Below are positions 8,830 through 16,835 of a stretch of DNA of 64,000 nt, piece by piece. This DNA is from Bacteroidota bacterium (lineage in GTDB: Bacteria > Bacteroidota > JABWAT01). Location: contig JAIUNL010000016.1 in the NCBI GenBank assembly GCA_020161835.1, positions 60,563 to 124,562 of the forward strand, given 5' to 3'. Below the pieces are notes generated by a model, which saw only the letters and a list, made by a program, of their open reading frames with translations, was not told the DNA's origin and made no database searches. The position numbers were made by a program, and so were the translations under genes. Position 1 is the stretch's first letter; every line of letters begins with the position of its first letter.

Positions 8830-8858
8830 GATAAAGCAAGAAACAAGGGAAAAATGCT

Positions 8859-9026
8859 ATGTCAAATTTATCATGTCCGAAATGTAGTGAGTTAACCAAA
8901 AAAGGTGGTTACAAAACTTGGCAAATTATTGTTGCCATTTGTTTTTTTCCAATAGGTTTATTGGCACTATTAGCTGACAAAGAAGTTACTGTTTGCCAAA
9001 AATGTAAACATACTTGGCAAGCATAA
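8859..9026 (+). CDS. 55-aa membrane zinc-ribbon protein
   Basis: Short ORF MSNLSCPKCSELTKKGGYKT... ending in CQKCKHTWQA. Two CxxC pairs (residues 6-9 and 46-49) flank a single hydrophobic helix (about 22-39, IIVAICFFPIGLLALLA), so the zinc ribbon would form from both ends of a membrane hairpin or re-entrant segment. An AAGGG ribosome-binding site lies about 10 bases upstream of ATG 8859; an out-of-frame ATG at 8854 gives a short unrelated peptide. It is preceded by leader copy C and followed by a good terminator hairpin, consistent with a stand-alone gene. Confidence 0.65.
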   Translation: MSNLSCPKCSELTKKGGYKTWQIIVAICFFPIGLLALLADKEVTVCQKCKHTWQA

Positions 9027-9060
9027 AACACCACCCACACTATATGTTTACTAAATAATG

Positions 9061-9089
9061 GACAAGCTATTAATAATTGATAGCTTGTC
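9061..9089 (+). terminator. Hairpin terminator after zinc-ribbon gene
   Basis: A perfect 10-bp stem GACAAGCTAT / ATAGCTTGTC (9061-9070 and 9080-9089) with a 9-base loop, followed by a T-rich stretch, 35 bases after the stop at 9026. Confidence 0.6.
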
Positions 9090-9122
9090 TATTTATATGC
9101 ATATATACATATTTTACAAAAA

Positions 9123-9587
9123 ATGGAAATTTCAATAATTCCGCGTTGGATGATAAATTATTTATCAAATGACTTTTTAAGACAAAATGATATTAATATA
9201 TTATTTAGTAATCTATTGATCTTATTAATTTTTCTGCTGTTTAAAGATGATATTCTTCCCCTTGCAAATTCATTACCCCATTTTTGCTTAATTGACAAAT
9301 TATTTGGGATAGAATGCCCATTTTGTGGTACAACAAGGGCGTTTTGTGAGCTTTCAAATGGAAATTTTATAAATGCCTATACCTTTAATTCTTCTATTTA
9401 TTTCGTTGCCTCTTTTTTTATTTTACAAATCCCGTTGAGGGTATATTCATTAATAAATGAAAAAAGCCGCCAAAATATAAACCTTTTCTCAAGCTATATG
9501 GGTAAAGGTGTTTTTCTCATCTTGATTGCAAATTGGATTATAATGTTAATACAGTCCCCAATAATGAATGCAATCAGGGCATTTTAA
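9123..9587 (+). CDS. DUF2752 family membrane protein
   Basis: 154 aa with three to four hydrophobic helices. The motif CPFCGTTRAFCELSNGNFINAY is the DUF2752 signature (CPxCGxTRAxxxLxxGxxxxA). Family members are small integral membrane proteins without a proven activity. The N-terminal ~60 residues form a longer hydrophobic lead-in than the minimal domain. The gene is monocistronic, between the zinc-ribbon terminator and the propeller gene. Start ATG 9123 lies in a very AT-rich stretch that would suit a promoter. Confidence 0.8.
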   Translation: MEISIIPRWMINYLSNDFLRQNDINILFSNLLILLIFLLFKDDILPLANSLPHFCLIDKLFGIECPFCGTTRAFCELSNGNFINAYTFNSSIYFVASFFILQIPLRVYSLINEKSRQNINLFSSYMGKGVFLILIANWIIMLIQSPIMNAIRAF

Positions 9588-9649
9588 TAGCAAACAAAAT
9601 ACCTTATTTCAATTTGATTTACAATAACCGTTGATGAAAGGATATCAAT

Positions 9650-12391
9650 ATGTTCAAATTCATTTCTCTATTTCTTTTTCTTTTTAATTTTAATTTATTG
9701 GCCCAAACGACCGAAATCGTTTATTACCCAAATATGAACGACTATGTTTCAAAAATTAATAATATTACAAATAGTGGTGATTGGATATTTATTTGTACAA
9801 ATAATTCTGGTGTCGTTTTTGAAAATACATTAACGGGTGAGAAACTATTTTATAATTCCTTAAACTCGGGGCTTCCAAGTGATAACATAAATGTTGTTGA
9901 ATCAGATAAGAATGGCTCTAAATGGATTGGAACATCGGATGGGGGGGTTGTTTGTTATTCAGGTTCAAGTTGGATTGTATTCAATAAGACTAATTCAGGA
10001 ATTGCCTCTGATTGTATTAACAGTATTGCTTTTGACAAAGAAGGCAATAAATGGTTTGGCACAAGTGAAGGCTTGTCATTCTACGATGGTAAAAATTGGA
10101 CAACCTACAATATGAGTAATTCAAAAATACCTTCAAATAGTATTGAAACGATTTCATTTGATTCTCAAGGTAACTTGTGGATTGGTACAATTAGGGGACT
10201 TGTTCAACTCAACAATAATGTATGGAATATATATTTTCAAAATTATAGTATTTTCGACATACTTATTGATAATTCAGGAAAAATATGGATTGGTTCAAGT
10301 TATGGTTTGTTAGAATTTGATGGAAGTAAATGGTACTCTTGGAAAAGTAGATCTATAGTTAATTCAATCGCAATTGATAGCCTTGGCGTGAAATGGCTTG
10401 CAACAGATTTGGGGTTGGCTTTTTACGACGGAAAAACATTAACTGACTGTAATTGGGGAAGCTCTAAGTTCAGAAACATTAATGTACAAGGTTTAACTTC
10501 TATAAGGATTGGTAGTGATGGAATTAAATGGATTGGTTATAACAGTGGAATTGCATGTTTAAATAATGAATCCTGGTCGAAATATTTAATTGGAAATTCC
10601 GGGATTACAAATACATTGGTTACATCAATGGATATAGATTCTGTTGGCAATAAGTGGATTGGAACAGAAAATAAGGGTTTGATTCGATTAAAAAATGAAT
10701 CCTGGTTAACATTTAACAAAAGTAATTCACCTTTACCTTCTGACAATATCAATTGTATTCGCATTGATAAATTTGATAATAAATGGATCGGAACTGACAA
10801 CGGTTTGGTTAAATATGATGGATTTAATTGGGTTGTATTTAAAAAGGACCCCGTTGGTCTACCAGATAACTTCGTTCAAAGTATTGAATTTGATCAGGAT
10901 GAAAATCCGTGGGTTTGCACTAAGAATGGCTTGGCCTTTTACAACGGGCTTAACTGGGAAATCTTTAATAAAGAAAATTCAGCAATGAACGGAAATGATG
11001 TAAAATTAATAGTAATTGATAAAAAGAATAACAAATGGGTAACAACAGACGCTGGAGGAGTATTTCGGTATGACAATAAAACTTGGGATGCGTACAAACC
11101 GGACAACTCCGGGTTGCCTGCAGGCTATATAAAGGATATTGAAATAGATTCATCTGGTACAATGTGGTTTTCGATGTCATCAGGAATTGCTAAGTTCAAT
11201 GGTTCGAAATGGACATTTTTTAGTAGCAATAAACTTCCTATTAACACACCATATTCCTGTACCTTTTTTGACTGTAAAATAGATAAGTTTGGTAATAAGT
11301 GGTTTGGGACTGATAATGGTCTTTTAAAATATAACGATAACTCTTGGTATTTATATAACACAAAAAATTCACTTTTACCATTTGATTACATCAAAACTCT
11401 TACAATTGATAAAAACGGATATAAATGGCTTGGAGTAAACTCAAATAAATATGGCGAAATTGAAAGGGGTGGGCTTGTTGTTTTCAATGAGGGTTCACTT
11501 TCAGTAACTACCCAAAAGGTAACAAATATTAAAGATACTAGCGCCACATTTAGCGGTAAAGTTTTAATTTATGGCAATGCCAATGTTAAAAAGTCTGGTT
11601 TTTGTTGGGGCAAAAACCAAAACCCTTCTGTTTACAATTCATATGTAACCTTTTCTGAGGATAATAACAATTTATTATTTACAGCTTTAAATTTAATGCC
11701 TAATGAAAACTACTTTGTAAGAGCATTTTCATCAAATAATTTTGGTATAACTTACGGTGAGCAAATTAAAATCACAACGATTGGATCTGGAGTAATTTCT
11801 AACCAATTGGATTATAATGGTGAATCATATAGAACAATAATTATAGGTAATCAAGAGTGGTTAATGGAGGATTTAAGAACAACAAAGTATAATGATGGGA
11901 AAAATATCCCTAATATTACTGAACCAAGTTCATGGGCTCAAGCTAAAAAAGGAGGTTATTGCATTTCAAAATCTGAAAACAAAGATTTCCCTGATTCTAG
12001 TTATTTATATAATTGGCATACAATAGCAACAGGGAAACTGGCACCATTAAAAGGCGGTTGGCGTGTACCATCTGATTCTGATTGGACAACACTTGAGAAT
12101 TATATTGGGGGGAAATCAATTGCTGGTCAAAAGTTGAAAGCAAAAAATGGTTGGAAAGAAAATGGAACTGGTACAAACGATTTTAGCTTCACGGCCCTTC
12201 CTTCTTTGCAACGTGATCCAATTTCTGGTTTCTTTTTTATCTCTGGCCAAAAGGGGTACTGGTGGTCATCGAATGCTGAAAGTAATTCTGATGCATGGTT
12301 TTTCCAGTTATCTCATGATGCTAAATACAGCAGCAGGTATTTTGCAAGTAAAAATAGCGGCTATTCTGTTCGCCTTGTCAGAGATAAGTGA
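9650..12391 (+). CDS. Secreted 14-blade Reg_prop propeller with C-terminal FISUMP domain
   Basis: 913 aa. A signal peptide (MFKFISLFLFLFNFNLLAQ) is followed by about 14 two-component-regulator propeller repeats up to ~residue 620 (KWIGTSDGGVVCYSGSSW, KWIGTDNGLVKYDGFNW and so on), enough for two seven-bladed beta-propellers. One Fn3-like repeat (about 625-715) is of the same type as those in the 1419-aa protein at 33882. A FISUMP domain lies at 720-913 (IIIGNQEWLMEDLRTTKYND ... GYSVRLVRDK). No kinase or transmembrane segment follows the propeller, unlike hybrid two-component sensors. It is probably an extracellular or surface binding protein. AAAGGA precedes ATG 9650. It opens the FISUMP array. 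Confidence 0.88.
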   Translation: MFKFISLFLFLFNFNLLAQTTEIVYYPNMNDYVSKINNITNSGDWIFICTNNSGVVFENTLTGEKLFYNSLNSGLPSDNINVVESDKNGSKWIGTSDGGVVCYSGSSWIVFNKTNSGIASDCINSIAFDKEGNKWFGTSEGLSFYDGKNWTTYNMSNSKIPSNSIETISFDSQGNLWIGTIRGLVQLNNNVWNIYFQNYSIFDILIDNSGKIWIGSSYGLLEFDGSKWYSWKSRSIVNSIAIDSLGVKWLATDLGLAFYDGKTLTDCNWGSSKFRNINVQGLTSIRIGSDGIKWIGYNSGIACLNNESWSKYLIGNSGITNTLVTSMDIDSVGNKWIGTENKGLIRLKNESWLTFNKSNSPLPSDNINCIRIDKFDNKWIGTDNGLVKYDGFNWVVFKKDPVGLPDNFVQSIEFDQDENPWVCTKNGLAFYNGLNWEIFNKENSAMNGNDVKLIVIDKKNNKWVTTDAGGVFRYDNKTWDAYKPDNSGLPAGYIKDIEIDSSGTMWFSMSSGIAKFNGSKWTFFSSNKLPINTPYSCTFFDCKIDKFGNKWFGTDNGLLKYNDNSWYLYNTKNSLLPFDYIKTLTIDKNGYKWLGVNSNKYGEIERGGLVVFNEGSLSVTTQKVTNIKDTSATFSGKVLIYGNANVKKSGFCWGKNQNPSVYNSYVTFSEDNNNLLFTALNLMPNENYFVRAFSSNNFGITYGEQIKITTIGSGVISNQLDYNGESYRTIIIGNQEWLMEDLRTTKYNDGKNIPNITEPSSWAQAKKGGYCISKSENKDFPDSSYLYNWHTIATGKLAPLKGGWRVPSDSDWTTLENYIGGKSIAGQKLKAKNGWKENGTGTNDFSFTALPSLQRDPISGFFFISGQKGYWWSSNAESNSDAWFFQLSHDAKYSSRYFASKNSGYSVRLVRDK

Positions 12392-12408
12392 CGATTCGCC
12401 GGCACACA

Positions 12409-12480
12409 AATCAGTCCGGTCATTTTGGGAAAGCTTAGACAACAGGCTCTGCTAACACCTCAGTGACCGTGGTTGATTTT
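12409..12480. repeat. Imperfect inverted repeat after propeller/FISUMP gene
   Basis: AATCAGTCCGGTCA near 12409-12422 is roughly complementary to TGACCGTGGTTGATT at 12464-12478. It is a weaker relative of the inverted repeat behind the FISUMP gene ending at 14320. It could serve as a terminator or be the relic of a palindromic repeat. Confidence 0.35.
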
Positions 12481-12599
12481 ATCACTGTTGGATTTCTTGT
12501 AATCATTCAGATTTAGTACGGTTTTCAGCTTCAATACAGCTATTTCTTAACTGCGGAACCCAGGCCCTCAAGTCCGTTAAAATTTTGAAAGGACGTTCA

Positions 12600-13070
12600 A
12601 TGAAAACAGTGATTTTAAATTTTCTGATTCTTCTTTTCAGCTTTAGTGTTTTTGCCCAGTCGCCCGTTATTCTGGATATTAAAACCAAATTTTCTGAAAA
12701 GATTGATCTGGCTCCGGCCAAAACAGGCACCATTTTATTGCTCAGCCAATCTGACTGGGCAGTTGTGCGTGATTTTGGTGAAAAATATTCCGTCTGGCTC
12801 ACCAATTATAAACGGGAGAAAAAGGGAACCTGGTATTCCGTTTCTCTTACCATAGAACTTCGTACCCCCTCCATGATCAGAACCGGAGCTCTGCTCGAAA
12901 CACGAACTGTTTCCGTTTCGGTTGACGGAACAGAAACCGAGATCAGCAGTGACTTTTTCGAAAAATTAAAAAATGAAATGAAGGGCAAGTCTGACGAACT
13001 GGTAAAAGAAGGTGCAGCCCTGGCACCTGAAATTGTAACCGAAATCAAAGGCATGATTGGTAATCAATAA
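12600..13070 (+). CDS. Secreted hypothetical protein
   Basis: 156 aa from ATG 12600, which has GAAAGGACG just upstream; an in-frame upstream start at 12585 only adds MKGRS before the signal peptide. The signal peptide is MKTVILNFLILLFSFSVFAQ. The mature part is one small beta-rich domain (ILDIKTKFSEKI ... WYSVSLTIELRTPS) and a C-terminal helix with Lys/Glu. It is not a FISUMP or PEGA protein and I recognise no family. Its stop is 11 bases before the 412-aa PEGA/FISUMP gene, so it probably shares a transcript with it. Function unknown. Confidence 0.6.
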   Translation: MKTVILNFLILLFSFSVFAQSPVILDIKTKFSEKIDLAPAKTGTILLLSQSDWAVVRDFGEKYSVWLTNYKREKKGTWYSVSLTIELRTPSMIRTGALLETRTVSVSVDGTETEISSDFFEKLKNEMKGKSDELVKEGAALAPEIVTEIKGMIGNQ

Positions 13071-13081
13071 AGGCATTTTTT

Positions 13082-14320
13082 ATGAAATCACTCCTGGTCT
13101 TTTTACTCATCCTATTTCCTGCAATAGCTTTTACTCAAACCGCCTATATTCAGATACAATCAGCCCCGGGGATATCGGTGTTTGTTGATGGTGAGTTTAA
13201 AGGAATCACTTCTGCAGATGTTGGTGGCTTGATTGTAGAAAATGTAGCAACCGGAGAGCGAAAACTGAAATTTGTAAAAACGGGTTTCGCCCCGCAGGAA
13301 GAAACCATAACCCTGAAAAAAGGGCAGGTTTTTAATTACAAAGTCAAACCCTTCAGACCCGCAATCAAAATTTCAGAAACCGGAAAAACCGATGAAGGCA
13401 ATATGACCCTGAAAACGGGGACTCTGGTGATCCAGTCGTTACCCACCGAAATCTCCTTTTCAATTCCGGATTTACAGATAGCCACTTCAAAAACGAAAGA
13501 TGAATGGAAAGCAGAAGAAGTTCCGGAAGGACGTTACCTGATAAAATTTACCTGGAATAAAAAAACAATTGAATTTACTGCTGAAATCAAAGAAAAAGCA
13601 ACCACCCGACTGATGGCAAAAATGACAAATGGGGAGGTAACTCAAAGTATTGAGGATGGTAAAGATCAGGAGGCCGTTGCAAGTTATGGTAAACGGACAG
13701 ACAATGGTAATTCCGCTGACGATCAGGTTGGAAAACTCACTTATAACGGTTATACCTACAAAACAGTTAGAATTGGCACTCAGGAATGGACGGTGGAAAA
13801 TTTGCGAACAACAAAGTACAATGATGGTTCAGCAATTGAGAAAATCACCGACAATAAAAAGTGGACACAAACCAACAGCGGTGCCTATTGTGCGTACGAA
13901 AACAACGAAAGCAATGTGGCAACCTACGGTTATTTATATAACTGGTATGCTGTGAATACCGGAAAATTGGCACCTTCAGATTGGCGGGTATCGAGCGATG
14001 AAGATTGGACGAAACTCGAGAAAGCAGTTGGAGGGTCTAATAATGCGGGCACCAAACTGAAAGCAAAATCGGGTTGGGAAAGTAATGGAAACGGCATCGA
14101 TGAGTATGGTTTCAGCGCCCTTCCGGGTGGTATCCGTCTCAGCAGCACTGGAACCTTCTTCCAACTTGGCGGCTACGGTTACTGGTGGAGTTCCACTGCC
14201 AATGGGACAGACGCCTGGAGCTGGGTCATGGTCTACAATTACTTGAGTCGCGCTGTCGTGTGGCGGATCTACTACAATCAGAGTAGCGGTTTCTCTGTTC
14301 GTCTTGTCAGGGATTTATGA
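13082..14320 (+). CDS. Secreted PEGA-FISUMP protein (variable C terminus)
   Basis: 412 aa with a signal peptide (MKSLLVFLLILFPAIAFTQ). A PEGA-type domain at about 20-90 (YIQIQSAPGISVFVDGEFKG) is followed by a second beta-rich domain at 115-180. A FISUMP domain at 219-412 begins KLTYNGYTYKTVRIGTQEW and ends FSVRLVRDL. Closest in-window relative of the N-terminal half is the 409-aa gene at 16836, but its last ~65 codons match the 912-aa gene at 22873 in framework while differing in many exposed-type residues (see the variable region at 14111). The FISUMP fold is probably C-type-lectin-like (inference), making this a surface ligand-binding protein. A strong hairpin follows the stop. Confidence 0.88.
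   Translation: MKSLLVFLLILFPAIAFTQTAYIQIQSAPGISVFVDGEFKGITSADVGGLIVENVATGERKLKFVKTGFAPQEETITLKKGQVFNYKVKPFRPAIKISETGKTDEGNMTLKTGTLVIQSLPTEISFSIPDLQIATSKTKDEWKAEEVPEGRYLIKFTWNKKTIEFTAEIKEKATTRLMAKMTNGEVTQSIEDGKDQEAVASYGKRTDNGNSADDQVGKLTYNGYTYKTVRIGTQEWTVENLRTTKYNDGSAIEKITDNKKWTQTNSGAYCAYENNESNVATYGYLYNWYAVNTGKLAPSDWRVSSDEDWTKLEKAVGGSNNAGTKLKAKSGWESNGNGIDEYGFSALPGGIRLSSTGTFFQLGGYGYWWSSTANGTDAWSWVMVYNYLSRAVVWRIYYNQSSGFSVRLVRDL
14111..14317 (+). other. DGR-like variable region at 3' end of FISUMP gene
   Basis: Aligned codon by codon to 25405-25600, the first 43 codons show about 27 differences (my hand count) in 19 codons. Seventeen of these codons are amino-acid changes, while framework codons are identical even at third positions. 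Nineteen of the 27 differences have A in one copy. This is the pattern of adenine-directed mutagenesis from a shared template. The constant end is TCTGTTCGTCTTGTCAGGGA. No template repeat or reverse transcriptase is in the window. Confidence 0.5.
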
Positions 14321-14323
14321 CTA

Positions 14324-14425
14324 TCCGGCGAAAGCCGGATCAGCCCCGGGCATTTCGACACTTTGGCTGCGCTTGGTCCCTGAGCCTGTCGAAGGGCAGC
14401 AACCATCTCAATGACCGGGGCTGAT
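14324..14425. repeat. GAAA-loop hairpin followed by REP-like inverted repeat
   Basis: Immediately after the FISUMP stop, TCCGGC-gaaa-GCCGGA (14324-14339) forms a six-pair tetraloop hairpin. ATCAGCCCCGGGCATT (14339-14354) then pairs with AATGACCGGGGCTGAT (14410-14425) with one mismatch. The inner part contains CCCTGAGCCTGTCGAAGGG, a sequence common in REP-like repeats of many bacteria. It probably acts as a terminator and is a genome repeat. Confidence 0.6.
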
Positions 14426-14574
14426 TTGACTATTTGGATTTGAAAAAAGGGGTTTAGGGGGCGTAAGACTTGCAAAATGATTTATTAATGGCACTATTCT
14501 AAGAATAAATTTCATAATTCAATTTCTACAATTTCAGAGATAACCTAACCACAACAATAACCTAAGGAGCAAAA

Positions 14575-15300
14575 ATGAAACTGATAGCAATCATTTTAAT
14601 GCCATTAATTTTATTTTTTAATGGCTTTAAAAAAAATGACAATTCAAATGAATTAGGAAATGGAACAAAAACGATAATTGAATCAAACTTTAGCAATGAT
14701 TCAAATGATAATGGTACTCTTGTGTTTAATGGGTTCACTTACCACACAGTTATAATCGGGAGCCAGGAGTGGACAGTTGAGAATCTACGTACAACAATCT
14801 ACAATGATGGAACACTCATTACCAAAATAACAGACGAAAACGAATGGAAAAGAACAACAAGCGGTGCCTATTGCGCATTTGACAACGATGAAAGAAATGT
14901 GAGAACATACGGGTATTTGTACAACTGGTTCACAGTTAGTACTGGAAAATTAGCACCAACAGGCTGGCGTGTACCAACCGTTGAAGACTGGAAGGCATTA
15001 ACTGAATACATAGGTGGTAAAAATTTTGGAGGAACAAGATTGAAATCAACGGCTGGATGGGAAAGAAAGGGTAATGGTACGGATGAATATGGGTTCAAAG
15101 CCCTTCCAGGTGGAGATCGTGATGGTAATAGTAGCAGGTACTATCAACTCGGTTTATTTGGTGAATGGTGGACTTCGACTAACGTCCGTTCTGACAAACC
15201 CATAAGCATTAGCATGTCCCACAGTTACCCTACCATTAACTTTAACAACCAAAACGATATGAAAACTGGGTATTCTTTGCGGTTGGTCCGGGATTTATGA
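14575..15300 (+). CDS. Small secreted FISUMP protein
   Basis: 241 aa with AAGGAG 7 bases before ATG 14575. The N terminus (MKLIAIILMPLILFFNGFKK) is hydrophobic but lacks a clear cleavage site, so it may stay anchored. A short Asn/Ser-rich linker leads to one FISUMP domain at about 50-241 (LVFNGFTYHTVIIGSQEWTVENLRTT ... GYSLRLVRDL). The invariant aromatic pair is WWTSTN rather than WWSS, and the 3' end uses other codons than the 412/912 pair, so this copy has drifted further. It has no accessory domain, making it the simplest member of the array. Confidence 0.85.
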   Translation: MKLIAIILMPLILFFNGFKKNDNSNELGNGTKTIIESNFSNDSNDNGTLVFNGFTYHTVIIGSQEWTVENLRTTIYNDGTLITKITDENEWKRTTSGAYCAFDNDERNVRTYGYLYNWFTVSTGKLAPTGWRVPTVEDWKALTEYIGGKNFGGTRLKSTAGWERKGNGTDEYGFKALPGGDRDGNSSRYYQLGLFGEWWTSTNVRSDKPISISMSHSYPTINFNNQNDMKTGYSLRLVRDL

Positions 15301-15427
15301 CTCTTTCTATTTAGCATTTTCAAAAGTGGCTTTTAATTAGCCAATTGTCTTGAAAAAAACCAGATTAAGCTACCTAAAAATTACAGCTATTTTAGTTGAA
15401 ACGTTTTCGAAGAAAGTGAGGAAACTA

Positions 15428-16801
15428 ATGAGATTAGCAAGTTTTACCATTATTCTTCTTGTACTGGTTTCGTGTGGTAAACTTGGATATCAGACAAGCC
15501 AGGAGCCCGTTGATGTTGTAAAAGGGTTTATTGAGGACCTGGGCAGAAAAAACTATCAGGCCGCCTTTGAGAAAACCGATGAAATTTCATTGGGGCGGTT
15601 GGAGATATTTAAATCGGATCACTCATTCGGAAGTATTACATCAACTGAAATCCATTCTGTTTCTCCAAAACCGGATGAAAAAGATACGGCTGTGGTTTTT
15701 GCCGATGCTTCTTTTACCTCTGCAAAAGGGACAAAAAGGCTGCTACAGCTTTTTTATCTTTTAAAGTTCGGTGGCAATTGGAAAATTATTGGAATAAAAG
15801 TAACGACAGAAACCGGACAAATGAAGAATAGTGAAGGGACTGTCTTCAAAAAGGAGATTATTGAAAAGGAGATTAATAATTTTCTTCTTGATCGAAATGA
15901 AATTGAAAAAGAAGATGAGCTCGCTTATTTCTACGATGATCTTAACGAAGTTGGAAACCCCGAGATATTTGTTTGCAACACAACAATTAGTGGAAATGGC
16001 TGGGGTCGTTGGTTCGTGTTTTTTACTAACCCCTTGAGAATGGTTTTAAAAATGGATGGAGAAGTCCACTATAAATTGGCGCCATCTTCGACTAACGGTT
16101 TCCGGGATATTATTGGACTATTCAAGGAAGATCAAAGCGTTTATCGTTTTAATGGCACCGACTACACGCAAGGCTCAGGGGAAAATTATCAAGTAATTGA
16201 CGGAATAAAATATGGTTCTTTGGAATACAATGGATTTACCTACAAAACGGTTGTAATTGGCAATCAGGAATGGACTGTGGAAAATCTGCGGACAACCAAA
16301 TACAACGATGGAACTTCTATAACCAAAATTACGGACAGCAACCGTTGGAAAAATACTTCAAGTGACGGATTTTGTGCGTATGATAACGATGAAATAAACG
16401 TTGCTACCTATGGATATTTGTATAAATGGTATACGGTAAATACTGGAAAATTGGCACCCGCTTCTGGTGGGTGGAGAGTTCCGACAGATGCGGACTGGAC
16501 AAAATTAACGGGTTATGTGGGTGGAGCCTCCGTCGCTGGGGAGAAATTGAAAAAACAAGATGGGTGGAATGGTCGTAACGGTTCGAATTATTATGGTTTC
16601 AGCGCACTACCGAATGGTCACCGGCACTATCTTGAAGGTGAATTCAATAGCATAGGCAACGGCGGCTATTGGTGGAGTTCCTCTGCAAAAGGGGCATCGG
16701 ACGCGTGGTACAGAGATATGGGCTATGATCGTAACAGCGTGGGCAGGAATAGTGGTGATCAAAGTCACGGTTTCTCTGTTCGTCTTGTCAGGGATTTATG
16801 A
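15428..16801 (+). CDS. FISUMP lipoprotein
   Basis: 457 aa from ATG 15428. The upstream TTG 15350 is rejected because the matching leader in the paralogue at 18194 contains an in-frame stop. The lipobox LVLVSC gives acylated Cys 15. Residues about 25-130 (DVVKGFIEDLGRKNYQAAFE) are a DUF4878-like/NTF2-type lipoprotein domain, shared almost word for word with the 18194 gene. A middle part (about 140-260) has no counterpart there. FISUMP occupies 266-457. The two genes and their ~120-base leaders are clearly duplicates. The 3' end carries the same GTTCGTCTTGTCAGGGATTT sequence as the 412-aa gene. Confidence 0.85.
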   Translation: MRLASFTIILLVLVSCGKLGYQTSQEPVDVVKGFIEDLGRKNYQAAFEKTDEISLGRLEIFKSDHSFGSITSTEIHSVSPKPDEKDTAVVFADASFTSAKGTKRLLQLFYLLKFGGNWKIIGIKVTTETGQMKNSEGTVFKKEIIEKEINNFLLDRNEIEKEDELAYFYDDLNEVGNPEIFVCNTTISGNGWGRWFVFFTNPLRMVLKMDGEVHYKLAPSSTNGFRDIIGLFKEDQSVYRFNGTDYTQGSGENYQVIDGIKYGSLEYNGFTYKTVVIGNQEWTVENLRTTKYNDGTSITKITDSNRWKNTSSDGFCAYDNDEINVATYGYLYKWYTVNTGKLAPASGGWRVPTDADWTKLTGYVGGASVAGEKLKKQDGWNGRNGSNYYGFSALPNGHRHYLEGEFNSIGNGGYWWSSSAKGASDAWYRDMGYDRNSVGRNSGDQSHGFSVRLVRDL

Positions 16802-16835
16802 CCAGGAAGTTGTCCTTATTTGAGGAATCACAAAA

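Noticed and set aside
8631..8834. 67-aa plus-strand ORF across the attC-like element
   Set aside because: Composition follows the palindrome and leader copy C; no Shine-Dalgarno and no protein-like pattern.
15350..15427. Longer N terminus of the lipoprotein gene from TTG 15350
   Set aside because: The duplicated leader at 18110-18190 has an in-frame stop, and the lipoprotein signal peptide begins at 15428.
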